NCBI GenBank assembly: GCA_028291265.1 | Contig: JAQGIK010000095.1 | Location: forward strand, 1-64,000 | Direction of reading: 5' to 3' | Length of the DNA stretch: 64,000 nt | Origin: Caulobacter sp. | GTDB taxonomy: Bacteria; Pseudomonadota; Alphaproteobacteria; Caulobacterales; Caulobacteraceae | In this document: piece by piece, positions 8,332 to 18,252 of the stretch | Layout of the letters: every line of letters begins with the position of its first letter | Position numbering within the stretch: position 1 is the stretch's first letter | Notes under the pieces: generated by a model | What the model was told of the DNA's origin: nothing | The model's database searches: none | What the model saw: the letters and a program-made list of their open reading frames with translations, nothing else | Position numbers and translations under genes: made by a program

Positions 8332-10419
8332 ATGGCAGCCGCCGACACCGCGCCGGAACCGAAGGGCCAGAGCGCCAACCAGCTGCTGTTCGGCTTTGAC
8401 GGCCGGGTCGGCCGGGCCCAGTTCTGGCTGGTCGCCATCGCCGGCGCGGCCATGTTCGCCCTCTTCTGGGCGATGGTGAATCTGAAGCCGCCGGTCGATC
8501 CGACCGCAGCCCCAGTGACCATGCCGCCAGGCTATGGCGTGCTGGCGGCCCTGCCCTGGATCATCGCCGTGGGCCTGATCTGGCCCCTGGCCGCGGTCGG
8601 GGTGAAGCGGTGCCATGACCGGGGCCGCAGCGGCTGGTGGATGCTGGCGGCGCTGGTTCCGGTGCTGGGCCAGCTCTGGTGGCTGATCGACCTCGGCTTC
8701 CTGCCCGGCCAGGCCGCCGCCAACCGTTTCGGCGAACCGGCCTCGGCGACCGGCGAGGGGGCCCGCGACCTGCGCAGCACCACGGTGATGTTCTTCCTCG
8801 GCTTCTCGGCCGGGCTTCCCAACCTGCTGGTGTTCGGCACCCTGACCATCTGGCTGCGGGACGAGGGGCTGAGCCTGAAGACCATCACCCTGTTCGGGTT
8901 GGCGACCATGTTCACGGCGCTCAAGTTCCTCTGGGCCCCCATCGTCGATCGCACCAACGTGCCCTTCCTGACCGGCTGGCTGGGCCATCGCCGGTCCTGG
9001 ATGCTGGTCTCGCAGGTGGTGCTGGTCATCGCCCTCTGGATGATTTCGGGAACAGACCCGAAGACCAGCCTCGGGATGATGGCGCTGTTCGCCGTGCTGG
9101 CCAGCTTCGCCTCGGCCAACCAGGACATCGTCATCGACGCCTGGCGCATCGAGGTGGCCGAGGACGCCAAACAGGGGGCCATGGCCGCCGCCTATCAGTG
9201 GGGATACCGCATCGCCCTGGTCATCGCCGGCGCCGTGCCGCTGATCCTGGCCGAAGTCGTCTCCTGGAGCTTCTCTTATGCGGTGATGGCGGCCCTGATG
9301 TCGGTCGGCATCGCCGCGACGCTGTTGGCGCCGCGCGAGGCGCAGCATCAGGTCCGGGCCATCGATACGGGCGACCTCAAGCCCAACATCGCCGCCGAGA
9401 TCGCCGAATGGATCGTCCGCGCCGCCATCCTGGTGACCGGCGCCCTGACCCTCGGGGTCGGCCTGTCGGGCAGCGCCGACTTCGCCGCCGCCATTCTCGC
9501 CGCACTCGGCGCGCCGGACGCCGGCGCGGCGCTCAAGGCCGGCTGGGAAGGCGACTGGAAGGCGGCCCTGCTGGTCGGCTCGATCGTCTTCGGCTTCGGC
9601 CTGATCGTCCTGGCCGCCATTCCCATACCCAGGGTGCGCACCCGGCCGGGGGTGATCCTGTTTTCGACCCTGCTGCGGCCGGTCGTCGAGTTCTTCGAGC
9701 GCTACGGCAACGTCGCCGCCCTGATCCTGGCCTTGATCTGCGTCTACCGGGTCGCCGACTTCCTGCTCAACGTCAACGGCGCCTTCTACCTCGACCTCGG
9801 CTTCTCCAAGCTCGAGATCGCCGAGGTGCAGAAGGTGTTCGGGGCGGTGATGTCGATCCTCGGCGTGACCCTGGGCGGTTGGTCGGTGCTGAAGCTGGGC
9901 ATGATGCGCACCCTGATCATCGGCGCCCTGCTCGGCTCGCTCAGCAACCTCGCCTTCGCCTGGCTGGCGATGGAAGGCCACAGCATCTACGGGCTGATGA
10001 TCGCCATCGCGGCCGACAACGTCGGCGGCGGTTTCGCCGGCACGGCGCTGATCGCCTACATGTCCAGCCTGACGGGCCAGGGCTTCACGGCCACCCAGTA
10101 CGCCCTGTTCTCGTCGCTCTACGCCCTGTTCGGCAAGGTGCTGGCCAGCCAGTCCGGCCGCATCGTCGAAAGCGTCGCCAAGTCGGCCAACGAGGGCGGG
10201 ACCTTCGCCGGGGTCAACGGCTGGATGACCGGCCTGCCGCCGGAAAGCTATGCCGAAGCCCTGGCCAAGTCCGGCGTGGCGCCGGCGGCGCTGGGGACGG
10301 GCTATCTGGTGTTCTACGTCTACACGACCATCGTCGGCCTGCTGGCCATCGCCCTGACCTTCATCGTCGCCGCCCGCAATCCGCAGCCGAAAACCGTCGA
10401 AACCTCCCCGCCCGCCTGA
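8332..10419 (+). CDS. MFS transporter (AmpG-like) with N-terminal DUF805 domain
   Basis: N-terminal FGFDGRVGRAQFW...KRCHDRGRSGWW is DUF805; then MFS/AmpG-like multi-TM (FSAGLPNLLVFGTLTIWLRDEG). Confidence 0.85.
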   Translation: MAAADTAPEPKGQSANQLLFGFDGRVGRAQFWLVAIAGAAMFALFWAMVNLKPPVDPTAAPVTMPPGYGVLAALPWIIAVGLIWPLAAVGVKRCHDRGRSGWWMLAALVPVLGQLWWLIDLGFLPGQAAANRFGEPASATGEGARDLRSTTVMFFLGFSAGLPNLLVFGTLTIWLRDEGLSLKTITLFGLATMFTALKFLWAPIVDRTNVPFLTGWLGHRRSWMLVSQVVLVIALWMISGTDPKTSLGMMALFAVLASFASANQDIVIDAWRIEVAEDAKQGAMAAAYQWGYRIALVIAGAVPLILAEVVSWSFSYAVMAALMSVGIAATLLAPREAQHQVRAIDTGDLKPNIAAEIAEWIVRAAILVTGALTLGVGLSGSADFAAAILAALGAPDAGAALKAGWEGDWKAALLVGSIVFGFGLIVLAAIPIPRVRTRPGVILFSTLLRPVVEFFERYGNVAALILALICVYRVADFLLNVNGAFYLDLGFSKLEIAEVQKVFGAVMSILGVTLGGWSVLKLGMMRTLIIGALLGSLSNLAFAWLAMEGHSIYGLMIAIAADNVGGGFAGTALIAYMSSLTGQGFTATQYALFSSLYALFGKVLASQSGRIVESVAKSANEGGTFAGVNGWMTGLPPESYAEALAKSGVAPAALGTGYLVFYVYTTIVGLLAIALTFIVAARNPQPKTVETSPPA

Positions 10420-10517
10420 GGCCGGCCAATATGTCTAGACTTGTTCAGCGGGCGCGCCGGCCGTTTCTCCGCCGAGCGGCGACGACCGCCGGCGAAGGGC
10501 GGGTCAAAGGGAGGACA

Positions 10518-10540
10518 GGGGGTGGTCGAAAGACACCCCC
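10518..10540. other. Strong intergenic hairpin (stem GGGGGTG/CACCCCC)
   Basis: GGGGGTG 10518-10524 and CACCCCC 10534-10540; no T-tract. Confidence 0.5.
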
Positions 10541-10650
10541 CGGCGGACAGTGGGACGGTCTTCGGTAGGCCTGTTGGCAACCGTCAAGTGGTTGAATTGC
10601 CTGAGCTAAATCTCGGACGCCAACCCCCGTCCGTGCTATAATCGCTTCGA

Positions 10651-11487
10651 TCAGACCAGACAGACCACCTGCGCCACCCGCAGGTCCCTGCGCAGGGCGT
10701 CGGCCACGCGGCCGTAGTTCTCGGTATTGACCGGCTCGCCGGTGGCGAAGTGCGAGGCCGGCTGGCCGGCGGCGGTCATGGCCGCCAGCAGGGTTTCCGG
10801 CGTGGTGGTGTAGATGCGGCCCCGGCGCGGGTTCTCGGCGACCGTGACGCCCATGACCCGGCCGGCGGCGTCGAGGGCCGGGGCGCCGGACAGGCCGGCC
10901 AGCGGCCCTTTCAAGGTGTTGGTCCGGCCGACCTCGGCCCAGACCAGCACCCCCTCGCTGCGGGCGCCCCGGCCATGGGTCACCAGGTTTTCGCGGCCCA
11001 GCAGCCGGGAGGTCACCTCGCCGGCCTTGCCCTGGGGAAAGCCGGGGTGGAAGGCGCGGTCGCCGCGCTTGAGTTTCCGGGCGTCGGCCGGGGAGATGAT
11101 CGGCATGGCCGGCGAGCCGCCGTCGCTGAACAGCACGGCGGCGTCACCCTGGGTGTTGACGCTGACGCGGGTGGCGACGCCACGGCCCTCGGCGACCACG
11201 ACGGCCACCTGGTTGCAGCCTTCGACCACATGGCGGGCGGTGATCCAGACGCCGCGGTCGGCGATGGAGAAGGCGGTGCCGCTGGTCGGCTGGGCCTTCT
11301 CCTGCATCTCGACGACCACCGAGGGATCGAAGGGCGAGGCCGGGCCCAGCGGCACGCCGCCCTCGCCCGGGACGGGCGGCGGCGGGGCCGGGGCGTCGGA
11401 GTTCTCGCGACGGCCGATCGAGGCGATCAGCAGGGCCAGGACCACCGCGCCGTAGATCGTCCAGTCGGGAAGCCTGGGGAAGTTCAT
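10651..11487 (-). CDS. Trypsin-like serine protease, N-terminally membrane anchored
   Basis: N-terminal TM IYGAVVLALLIASIG; WITARHVVEGC, DAAVL and LSGAPALDA give a His/Asp/Ser pattern. Confidence 0.75.
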   Translation of the reverse strand: MNFPRLPDWTIYGAVVLALLIASIGRRENSDAPAPPPPVPGEGGVPLGPASPFDPSVVVEMQEKAQPTSGTAFSIADRGVWITARHVVEGCNQVAVVVAEGRGVATRVSVNTQGDAAVLFSDGGSPAMPIISPADARKLKRGDRAFHPGFPQGKAGEVTSRLLGRENLVTHGRGARSEGVLVWAEVGRTNTLKGPLAGLSGAPALDAAGRVMGVTVAENPRRGRIYTTTPETLLAAMTAAGQPASHFATGEPVNTENYGRVADALRRDLRVAQVVCLV

Positions 11488-11494
11488 GCGGTCG

Positions 11495-11926
11495 TCAGGC
11501 GGCGATCGCGGCCGACAGGATCAGGGCGGTGGCGATCTTGGCCCCGACCAGCAGCAGGGCGGCCGATATTTCGCCATCCTGGATACGCTGGGGCAGGCCA
11601 TGCAGCACGAAGTCGGTCAGGCGGAAGACCAGCAGCTGCACAAAGGTGGCGCTGGTCCCCCAGATGACGATGTCCATCAGCGAGTTGGACGTCGACAGGG
11701 CCGTGCTGAGCGGAATGGTCAAGGCCACCAGCACGCCGGCCAACGACAGGGCGGCCGCGGAGTTGCCCTCACGGATGAGGGTGATCTCCTTGTGCGGCGT
11801 CAGCAGGGCATAGAGGGTCGCGCCGAGCACCAGCATGACCAGGGTCACGCCGGCGTGGGCCAGCGCCAGGGGGAAGCCGTTGGCGAAGGCGGCCATTTCC
11901 GGAGACTGCAGTTCGGTCGGCATCAC
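11495..11926 (-). CDS. DUF350 family membrane protein
   Basis: Multi-TM; EITLIREGNSAAALSLAG and DGEISAALLLVGAKI are family signatures. Confidence 0.85.
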   Translation of the reverse strand: MMPTELQSPEMAAFANGFPLALAHAGVTLVMLVLGATLYALLTPHKEITLIREGNSAAALSLAGVLVALTIPLSTALSTSNSLMDIVIWGTSATFVQLLVFRLTDFVLHGLPQRIQDGEISAALLLVGAKIATALILSAAIAA

Positions 11927-12008
11927 GGATCTCTGGAGAGACGGGGGCCGATGGTTAGCACGGCATGGGCCGGGTGTGACAAGGTCTTCACCAGCGGCGC
12001 GTGCGGCC

Positions 12009-13169
12009 CTACGCCGCCGCTTCCGCGTCCGGCGTCGCCTTGCGGCGAGCCGACGCCCGGACCTTCTCGCTCTCGCTCTTCAGCTGGCCGCAGGCGGCGA
12101 GGATGTCGCGGCCGCGCGGGGTGCGGATCGGGGAGGCGAAGCCGGCCTTGTTGAGGATGGCCGCGAAGGTCTCGATCACCGGCCAGGTCGAGCACTCGTA
12201 AGGGCTGCCGGGCCAGGGATTGAACGGGATCAGGTTGACCTTGGCCGGGATGCCCTTGAGCAGCGCCACCAGGGCGCGGGCCTCGGCCGGGCTGTCGTTG
12301 ACGCCCTTGAGCATGACGTACTCGAACGTCACCCGGCGGGCGTTGGAAAGGCCCGGGTAGGCGCGGATGCCGGCCATCAGCTCGGCGATGTTGTACTTCT
12401 TGTTGAGCGGCACCAGCTCGTTGCGCAGCTCGTCGTTGGTGGCGTGCAGGCTGATGGCCAGCATGGCCTGGGTCCGCATCCCCAGCGTCTGAAGCTGCGG
12501 CACCACGCCCGAGGTCGAGACGGTGATCCGCCGGCGGCTGATGCTGATGCCCTCGTTGTCGCTGAGGATGTCGAGGGCGTCGGTGACGGCGTCGAGGTTA
12601 TAGAGCGGCTCGCCCATGCCCATGAAGACGATGTTGCTGAGCAGCCGGTCTTCCTTGTCCGACGGCCATTCACCTAAGTCGTCCTTGGCCACCTGCACCT
12701 GGGCGACGATCTCGGCGGCGGTCAGGTTGCGGACCAGGGCCTGGGTGCCCGTGTGGCAGAAGGTGCAGTTCAGCGTGCAGCCGACCTGGCTGGAGACGCA
12801 GAGGGCGCCGGAGCGGCCGACGTCGGGGATGTAGACGGTCTCGATCTCGATGCCGGGGGCGGTGCGGATCAGCCACTTGCGGGTGCCGTCCTTCGACACC
12901 TGCCGCTCGACGATTTCCGGGCGGGCGATGGTGAAGGTCTCGGCGAGTTTGGCCCGGGTGTCCTTGGCGACATCGGTCATGTCGGCGAAGTCGGTGACCC
13001 CGGCCTGGTGCATCCAGCGCCAGATCTGGCTGGCCCGCATGCGCGCCTTGTCGGCCGGCACGGCGCCGCCGTCGATCAGCGCCTGGCGCAGGCCGTCGCG
13101 CGTCAGGCCCGACAGGTTGACGGTTGAAACAGGCTTGGCGGCCCGGGAAAGGTCGAGGGTCGTGGTCAC
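12009..13169 (-). CDS. rlmN: 23S rRNA (adenine(2503)-C(2))-methyltransferase RlmN
   Basis: [11 protein letters not shown]-type radical SAM motif ([11 protein letters not shown]), [27 protein letters not shown]. Confidence 0.96.
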   Translation of the reverse strand: MTTTLDLSRAAKPVSTVNLSGLTRDGLRQALIDGGAVPADKARMRASQIWRWMHQAGVTDFADMTDVAKDTRAKLAETFTIARPEIVERQVSKDGTRKWLIRTAPGIEIETVYIPDVGRSGALCVSSQVGCTLNCTFCHTGTQALVRNLTAAEIVAQVQVAKDDLGEWPSDKEDRLLSNIVFMGMGEPLYNLDAVTDALDILSDNEGISISRRRITVSTSGVVPQLQTLGMRTQAMLAISLHATNDELRNELVPLNKKYNIAELMAGIRAYPGLSNARRVTFEYVMLKGVNDSPAEARALVALLKGIPAKVNLIPFNPWPGSPYECSTWPVIETFAAILNKAGFASPIRTPRGRDILAACGQLKSESEKVRASARRKATPDAEAAA

Positions 13170-13243
13170 GAGAGGGGATGTCCGATGGAGGCGGCCCTAT
13201 AGCAGATAAGGCCGGTTTTCGGAAATCGCAGCCCCTGGGCGGT

Positions 13244-15445
13244 TCAGTCGCGGCCCTTGCGATTGTTCCGGTCGCGGTCCTGGCGTTCGTCGCGGAGCGC
13301 CTTCTGGCGGTCCTTCCGCTCCTTCTGCGCGCCCTCGATCTGGCTCTCGGTGACCGGGGCGGTGGCCAGGCTGGTCGGCGCGCCGCGCTTGCGGCCCTCG
13401 CGGACCAGGGCCCCGCAGTTGGCGTCGTTGGCCAGGCCCGGATCGACGAAGGGCAGGATGGCGGCGAAGGGCGACAGGATGCTGCCGAGCGCCAGGGCCA
13501 GGCCGCCCTGGGCCACGGCCGGACCGGCTTCGACGCCGATACCGGGCTTGGTCAACGGCCCGCTGACGGTGATCGGCATGAACAGGTGCAGCAGGCGCGG
13601 CTTCTTGGAATCGCCCTCGAAACGCAGGTTCATCCGCTCGGTCTCGAGGTTAATGCTGCCGCTGCCCTCGACCAGCACTACGCCGGTGTCGACGAGGATG
13701 CGGTTGGAGTGGGCGACCCCGTTCCGCACCTGGAAGTCGGCGACGGCGCAGCGCAGCGGCGTCTTCTGCGGGTCTTCCGACAACAGCTTGATCAGTCCGG
13801 CGCTGGCGTTGACGCCGAGCAGTTCGGCGAAGGCCTGGCGAACCTCGCCGCGCGGCGCGACCAGGGTGAAGCTGCCGTTGGCGTTGGAGGCGGCGCGGTG
13901 CACCGAGTTGCCGCTGCCGCTGAGCTTCAGCCGGGCGGCGAGCGCCCCCTCGACGACGGGCAGGCCCTGGACCCTTCTCGACACCCAGTCCTCGATCCGG
14001 CCGCCGGTCATCCGCAGGTCGAGGTCGGTATGGGGCGTGGCCTTGGTGGCGTTGAGCACCACCCTGCCCTTGATATTGCCGCGGTCGAGGCTGAACGAGA
14101 TCGGGTTCAGCTTCAGGACGCCGTCCTGCAGATCGAGGTCGAGGGAGAATTTGCGCAGCGGCAGGCCGGGGGCGTTGACGGCGTCGGCGCGGAATTTGAC
14201 GTCGGCGTTCATGGCCCGGATCCGGTCGACCTGCAGGGTGGAGTCGGGCAGCAGCCGCCCGCCCGGCGTCGGCGTCGATTTGGTCTCGCCGCCGACCCGC
14301 CGGGTCCGCATGCCGAAGAAGGCGCCGAGGTCGTCGAAATCGACCCGGCGGCTGTGCAGGTCGGCGGTCAGGTGGGGTTTCTTGCCGCTGGTATCGACGG
14401 TCAGCTGGCCGGCGATGTCGCTCTCGCCGATCATCCCGCGGGCCTTGTTGAGGTGCCAGCGACCGCCGTCGCGCACCAGGCCGGCGCTGACCCGGTAGGG
14501 CGGGGTGTTGGGCAGGACGACGCCGGTCAGGATGTAGAGGTCGTTCATGTCGGCGCCCGACAGCGAAAAATGGGCCCCGAAGCGGTTGAGGTCGAAGGGC
14601 CGGTCGATCTGGCCGTCGGCGCGGATGCGGGTGGCCCCGGCCTGGACCTCGGCCTTGAAATGGTAGGGCCGGTCCGGCGAGATGTTGAGCAGCGGCTCGC
14701 CGACGATGCGGGCGACGAATTTGGCCCGGTTCAGGGAGCCGTCGCCCTTCAGCAGGAAGCGGCCGGCGGTCTCGCCGGTGGTGCTTTCCTCGGTCGAGAC
14801 CACGCCCTCGAACACCGCCTTGCGCTGGGCGTCGTCGAGCCGCAGGTCGGCGCGGTCGATCAGCAGGCGGCGGATGGCCGGAAGTTTCGCCGACCTGCCC
14901 TTGTCGCGGGCTCCGAACTCCCAGTTGCCGCGCCCGTCCCTGTCGCGGATCAGATGGATTTTCGCCTGCCGCACCCGGACATAGCCCAGCACCGTGCGGC
15001 CGCGCAGGAGGTCGGGCAGCTGGATGCTGGCCTCGACCCGGCCGACGGTGGCCATCTGCTCGCCCGGTTTGGCGCCGGCGTCGGCGGCCCAGCCGGGCTG
15101 GGCGATGCGCAGGTCGTGGATCTCGGCCCGGGGGGTCAAGGACCAGGGATGGACGTCGAGATCGCCGGCCAGCACCACGGTGCGGCGCAGCTGGGCCGAG
15201 GCGACGGCCCCGACCGGGCCGCGCAGCCAGTTCCAGTCGAAGATGACCAGCAGGCCGACGATCAGCAGGATGACGACCGACAGGGCGATGACCATCCGCC
15301 GCGCGACCTTCGGGTCGTGGCGTTCGCGGCGGGCGGCGGCGGCTTCCGGCGTCTCGGGTTCGAAGGCGTGCTTCAGCCAGGCGCGAGCACGCGCCGCATG
15401 GCGCGTGACCGGGCCTTCGTCAGGCGTGTTGGCGTCCTGGCTCAA
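13244..15445 (-). CDS. AsmA family protein
   Basis: N-terminal TM then long beta-rich region; C-terminal FRLxxGVAHSNRILVDTGVVLVEGSGSINLETERM is AsmA-like. Confidence 0.85.
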   Translation of the reverse strand: MSQDANTPDEGPVTRHAARARAWLKHAFEPETPEAAAARRERHDPKVARRMVIALSVVILLIVGLLVIFDWNWLRGPVGAVASAQLRRTVVLAGDLDVHPWSLTPRAEIHDLRIAQPGWAADAGAKPGEQMATVGRVEASIQLPDLLRGRTVLGYVRVRQAKIHLIRDRDGRGNWEFGARDKGRSAKLPAIRRLLIDRADLRLDDAQRKAVFEGVVSTEESTTGETAGRFLLKGDGSLNRAKFVARIVGEPLLNISPDRPYHFKAEVQAGATRIRADGQIDRPFDLNRFGAHFSLSGADMNDLYILTGVVLPNTPPYRVSAGLVRDGGRWHLNKARGMIGESDIAGQLTVDTSGKKPHLTADLHSRRVDFDDLGAFFGMRTRRVGGETKSTPTPGGRLLPDSTLQVDRIRAMNADVKFRADAVNAPGLPLRKFSLDLDLQDGVLKLNPISFSLDRGNIKGRVVLNATKATPHTDLDLRMTGGRIEDWVSRRVQGLPVVEGALAARLKLSGSGNSVHRAASNANGSFTLVAPRGEVRQAFAELLGVNASAGLIKLLSEDPQKTPLRCAVADFQVRNGVAHSNRILVDTGVVLVEGSGSINLETERMNLRFEGDSKKPRLLHLFMPITVSGPLTKPGIGVEAGPAVAQGGLALALGSILSPFAAILPFVDPGLANDANCGALVREGRKRGAPTSLATAPVTESQIEGAQKERKDRQKALRDERQDRDRNNRKGRD

Positions 15446-15519
15446 GCAAGCGTCTCCGATCCCCCAAGGGTCGGTAAGCCAGAACTTGGGTGAAGGGTTC
15501 CCGGAAGTCCGGGTACGGC

Positions 15520-15624
15520 TCAGTAGACCAGGCGGAATCCGGTCACCAGGGCGGCCACGGCCAGGAAGGCGACGATGGCGACGATTTCATAGCGTTTGAA
15601 TATCGGTCCGTTTGGCGAACGCAT
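15520..15624 (-). CDS. Predicted 34-aa single-pass membrane microprotein
   Basis: MRSPNGPIFKRYEIVAIVAFLAVAALVTGFRLVY*; SD AGGGAGA upstream of ATG. Below the ORF-track cutoff. Confidence 0.55.
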   Translation of the reverse strand: MRSPNGPIFKRYEIVAIVAFLAVAALVTGFRLVY

Positions 15625-15727
15625 GGGGATTCTCCCTGTCCCGTTTTGATCCAGCGAAGGGAGTCATCGGCAAGCCGTGGGCCAGTTAAGGTTGCCGGCA
15701 TACCGGGGGTCTGGCAGGAGTCCGGGC

Positions 15728-16477
15728 ATGATCGCGCGGCGCACCCTTCTGGCCGCCGGCCTGGCCTTGGCGGCAGGCCCGGCCCTGGCCCAGGCCGGAA
15801 CCCGCATCTTCGCGGCCGCCTCTCTGCAGACGGCCCTGACCAGGATCGCCGCCGGCTATCGCGGACCCGGCGCCCCGTTGCGGGTCTCGTTCGGCGCCTC
15901 CTCGGCCATGGCCCGCCAGATCGCCCAGGGCGCGCCGGCCGACCTGTTCATCAGCGCCGATATCGAGTGGATGGACTGGTTGGCGCAGCGGCGGCTGATC
16001 GTGGGCGGCACGCGGCGCAACATCCTCTCCAACCGCCTGGTGCTGATCGCCCCGAAGAGCTCGACCGTCGGCCTGGAGATCGGCCCCGGCATGCCGCTGG
16101 CGGCGGCCTTGAGCGGCGGGCGTCTGGCCATTGCCGATCCGGTCTCCGTCCCGGCCGGCAAGTACGGCAAGGCGGCGCTGACCAAGCTCGGCGTCTGGGA
16201 CAGCGTCGCGGGCCGGCTGGCTCCGGCCGAGAACGTGCGGGCGGCGCTGGCCTATGTGGCCCGGGGTGAGACGCCGCTCGGCATCGTCTACGCCACCGAC
16301 GCCCGTGCCGAGCCGAAGGTGAAGGTGGTCGGCATTTTCCCGCAGGCGACCCACCCGCGCATCCTCTATCCGGCCGCCCTGGCGAAAGCGTCGCCGGCCG
16401 GGCGGGCGGTGCTGGATTACCTGTCGGGCCCCAAGGCCATGGCGGTGTTCGCCGCCGAGGGTTTCCTCAAGCCTTGA
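15728..16477 (+). CDS. modA: Molybdate ABC transporter substrate-binding protein ModA
   Basis: Signal peptide with RRTLLAAG; IFAAASLQTAL, FGASSAMARQI, GAPADLFISAD, TPLGIVYATDA. Confidence 0.9.
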   Translation: MIARRTLLAAGLALAAGPALAQAGTRIFAAASLQTALTRIAAGYRGPGAPLRVSFGASSAMARQIAQGAPADLFISADIEWMDWLAQRRLIVGGTRRNILSNRLVLIAPKSSTVGLEIGPGMPLAAALSGGRLAIADPVSVPAGKYGKAALTKLGVWDSVAGRLAPAENVRAALAYVARGETPLGIVYATDARAEPKVKVVGIFPQATHPRILYPAALAKASPAGRAVLDYLSGPKAMAVFAAEGFLKP

Positions 16478-16480
16478 GAC

Positions 16481-17050
16481 CTACTCTGTCTTGCCGGGCC
16501 AGGTCAGGTAGCCGTCGCGATCGACGCCGGCATAGCCGCCCCCGCCGCGCCGACCGTGCTGGCCGCCATAGCCGCCCCGGCCGCCTTCGCCGTAGGCGAT
16601 CACGCCGCCGCCGCTGGAATAGCTGTAGCCGCTCTCGCTCTCCGAATAGCGGGCGCTTTCCGAATAGGTCTCGCGCTCGTCGACGCTGACCGAGGTCCCG
16701 ACCCGGCGATAACCGCCGCCGCCGCCGCGATAGCCGCTCTCCTCGTCCAGGTAGCCGACGCCTTCGGTCCCCGAGCGGTAGCTGTATTCATGGCGGGCGC
16801 CGCCGCCGCGCGCGTGACGCACGGCCTTGCGGCCATGGCCGCCGGTGCGGACGGTCTCTTCGGTCGTGGCGACCTCGACGGCTTCGGTGGTCTTCGCATC
16901 CACCTTGCCCGGCGCCCTGGTCGGACAGCTGTCCTTGCAGCAGCAGTCGGCCTTCGCCTGCTCGCGACCGTGACGGTCCGGGGCCAGTTCATCGCAGGCC
17001 GAGAGGGCCAGGGCGGAAAAGCCGACGAGGGCAAGAGACAGAAGACGCAT
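16481..17050 (-). CDS. Gly/Tyr/Ser-rich putative lipoprotein
   Basis: Signal peptide with LSAC lipobox; CCCKDSC Cys cluster; low-complexity G/Y/S/E-rich C-terminal half. Confidence 0.65.
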   Translation of the reverse strand: MRLLSLALVGFSALALSACDELAPDRHGREQAKADCCCKDSCPTRAPGKVDAKTTEAVEVATTEETVRTGGHGRKAVRHARGGGARHEYSYRSGTEGVGYLDEESGYRGGGGGYRRVGTSVSVDERETYSESARYSESESGYSYSSGGGVIAYGEGGRGGYGGQHGRRGGGGYAGVDRDGYLTWPGKTE

Positions 17051-17143
17051 GGCAAAGCCTTACGAGACGGATGGATCCGACCGCAGACTGAGCTCAACGC
17101 GCCCCGAAAGCCCACCGTTTCACCCGTCGGGAGAGGGACAGGG

Positions 17144-17503
17144 TTAACCCACGCCTCTGCGTTGCAGGCGCCGCACGGCCAAGGCGACCAGCAGGCCGGC
17201 GGCGATGCCGGTGCTGTTGGCCACCGCGTCCCAGGCGTCGCCCTGGCGGCCCAGCCCCATGGTCGACTGCAGGATCTCGACCCCGACCCCGCCGAGGAAC
17301 AGGCCGATGGCCAGCCGGCGCAGGCGGTTTGGAAAGGCCCAGGCGCCGATCAGAGAGAGCGCCAGATAGGCGGTCGCGTGCTCGGCCTTGTCCCAGAAGG
17401 TCAGGCCCTGCGGCAGGACCTCGGCCGGGCTCAGCGACAGCCAGGCGATGACGCAGCAGGCGAGCGCGAACAGGACGATGCGGACGGGGGCGGGGACGGA
17501 CAT
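17144..17503 (-). CDS. VanZ family protein
   Basis: WDKAEHATAYLALSLIGAWAF and GVEILQSTMGLGRQGDAWDAVANSTG. Confidence 0.8.
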   Translation of the reverse strand: MSVPAPVRIVLFALACCVIAWLSLSPAEVLPQGLTFWDKAEHATAYLALSLIGAWAFPNRLRRLAIGLFLGGVGVEILQSTMGLGRQGDAWDAVANSTGIAAGLLVALAVRRLQRRGVG

Positions 17504-17607
17504 GGCGCGCAGGGTGACGGCTCGCGGCCTTCCTGCAAGAGGAGATTTGGTGGAGACGATGGATTGAAACCCCAGTATGCGTGCGGCGCGAAACCTAAGG
17601 GGCGGCA

Positions 17608-18252
17608 ATGACCATCAAGGCGGTGATCTGGGATTTCGGCGGGGTGATCACGTCCTCGCCGTTCGAGGCCTTCAACCGGTACGAGGCCGATAAGGGTCTG
17701 CCGCACAACCTGTTCCGGACGGTCAACTCGACCCGGCCCGACGACAACGCCTGGGCCCTGTTCGAGCGCAACGAGATCGACGCCGCCGGCTTCGACACGA
17801 TGTTCCTCACCGAATCGACGGCGCTCGGCCATCCGGTGCGCGGGGCCGAGGTGCTGGGCCTTCTGTCGGGCGACGTTCGGCCCGGCATGGTGGCGGCGCT
17901 GAAAGCCTGCAAGGCGGTCTTCAAGGTCGGCTGCATCACCAACAACGTCCAGACCGGCCACGGGGCCGGCATGGCCGGGACCAGCGACAAGGCCGCCGCC
18001 GTCGCCGGGGTGATGGAGCTGTTCGACGCCGTCATCGAGAGCAGCAAGGCCGGGGTCCGCAAGCCCGACCCGCGCATCTACCAGATGATGTGCGAGCTGC
18101 TGACCGTCGAGCCTGAGACTTGCGTCTACCTCGACGACCTCGGCATCAACTGCAAGCCGGCCGCCGCCCTCGGCATGAAGGCCATCAAGGTCTCGGGCGA
18201 GGCCCAGGCGCTGGCGGAACTGAGCGCCATCACGGGACTTCACTTCTCATGA
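17608..18252 (+). CDS. HAD-IA family hydrolase
   Basis: [35 protein letters not shown]. Confidence 0.88.
   Translation: MTIKAVIWDFGGVITSSPFEAFNRYEADKGLPHNLFRTVNSTRPDDNAWALFERNEIDAAGFDTMFLTESTALGHPVRGAEVLGLLSGDVRPGMVAALKACKAVFKVGCITNNVQTGHGAGMAGTSDKAAAVAGVMELFDAVIESSKAGVRKPDPRIYQMMCELLTVEPETCVYLDDLGINCKPAAALGMKAIKVSGEAQALAELSAITGLHFS

Noticed and set aside
8637-10568. 643-aa plus-strand ORF in another frame of the MFS gene
   Set aside because: Arg/Gly/Pro-rich frame-shifted translation of the MFS gene with no domain signal.
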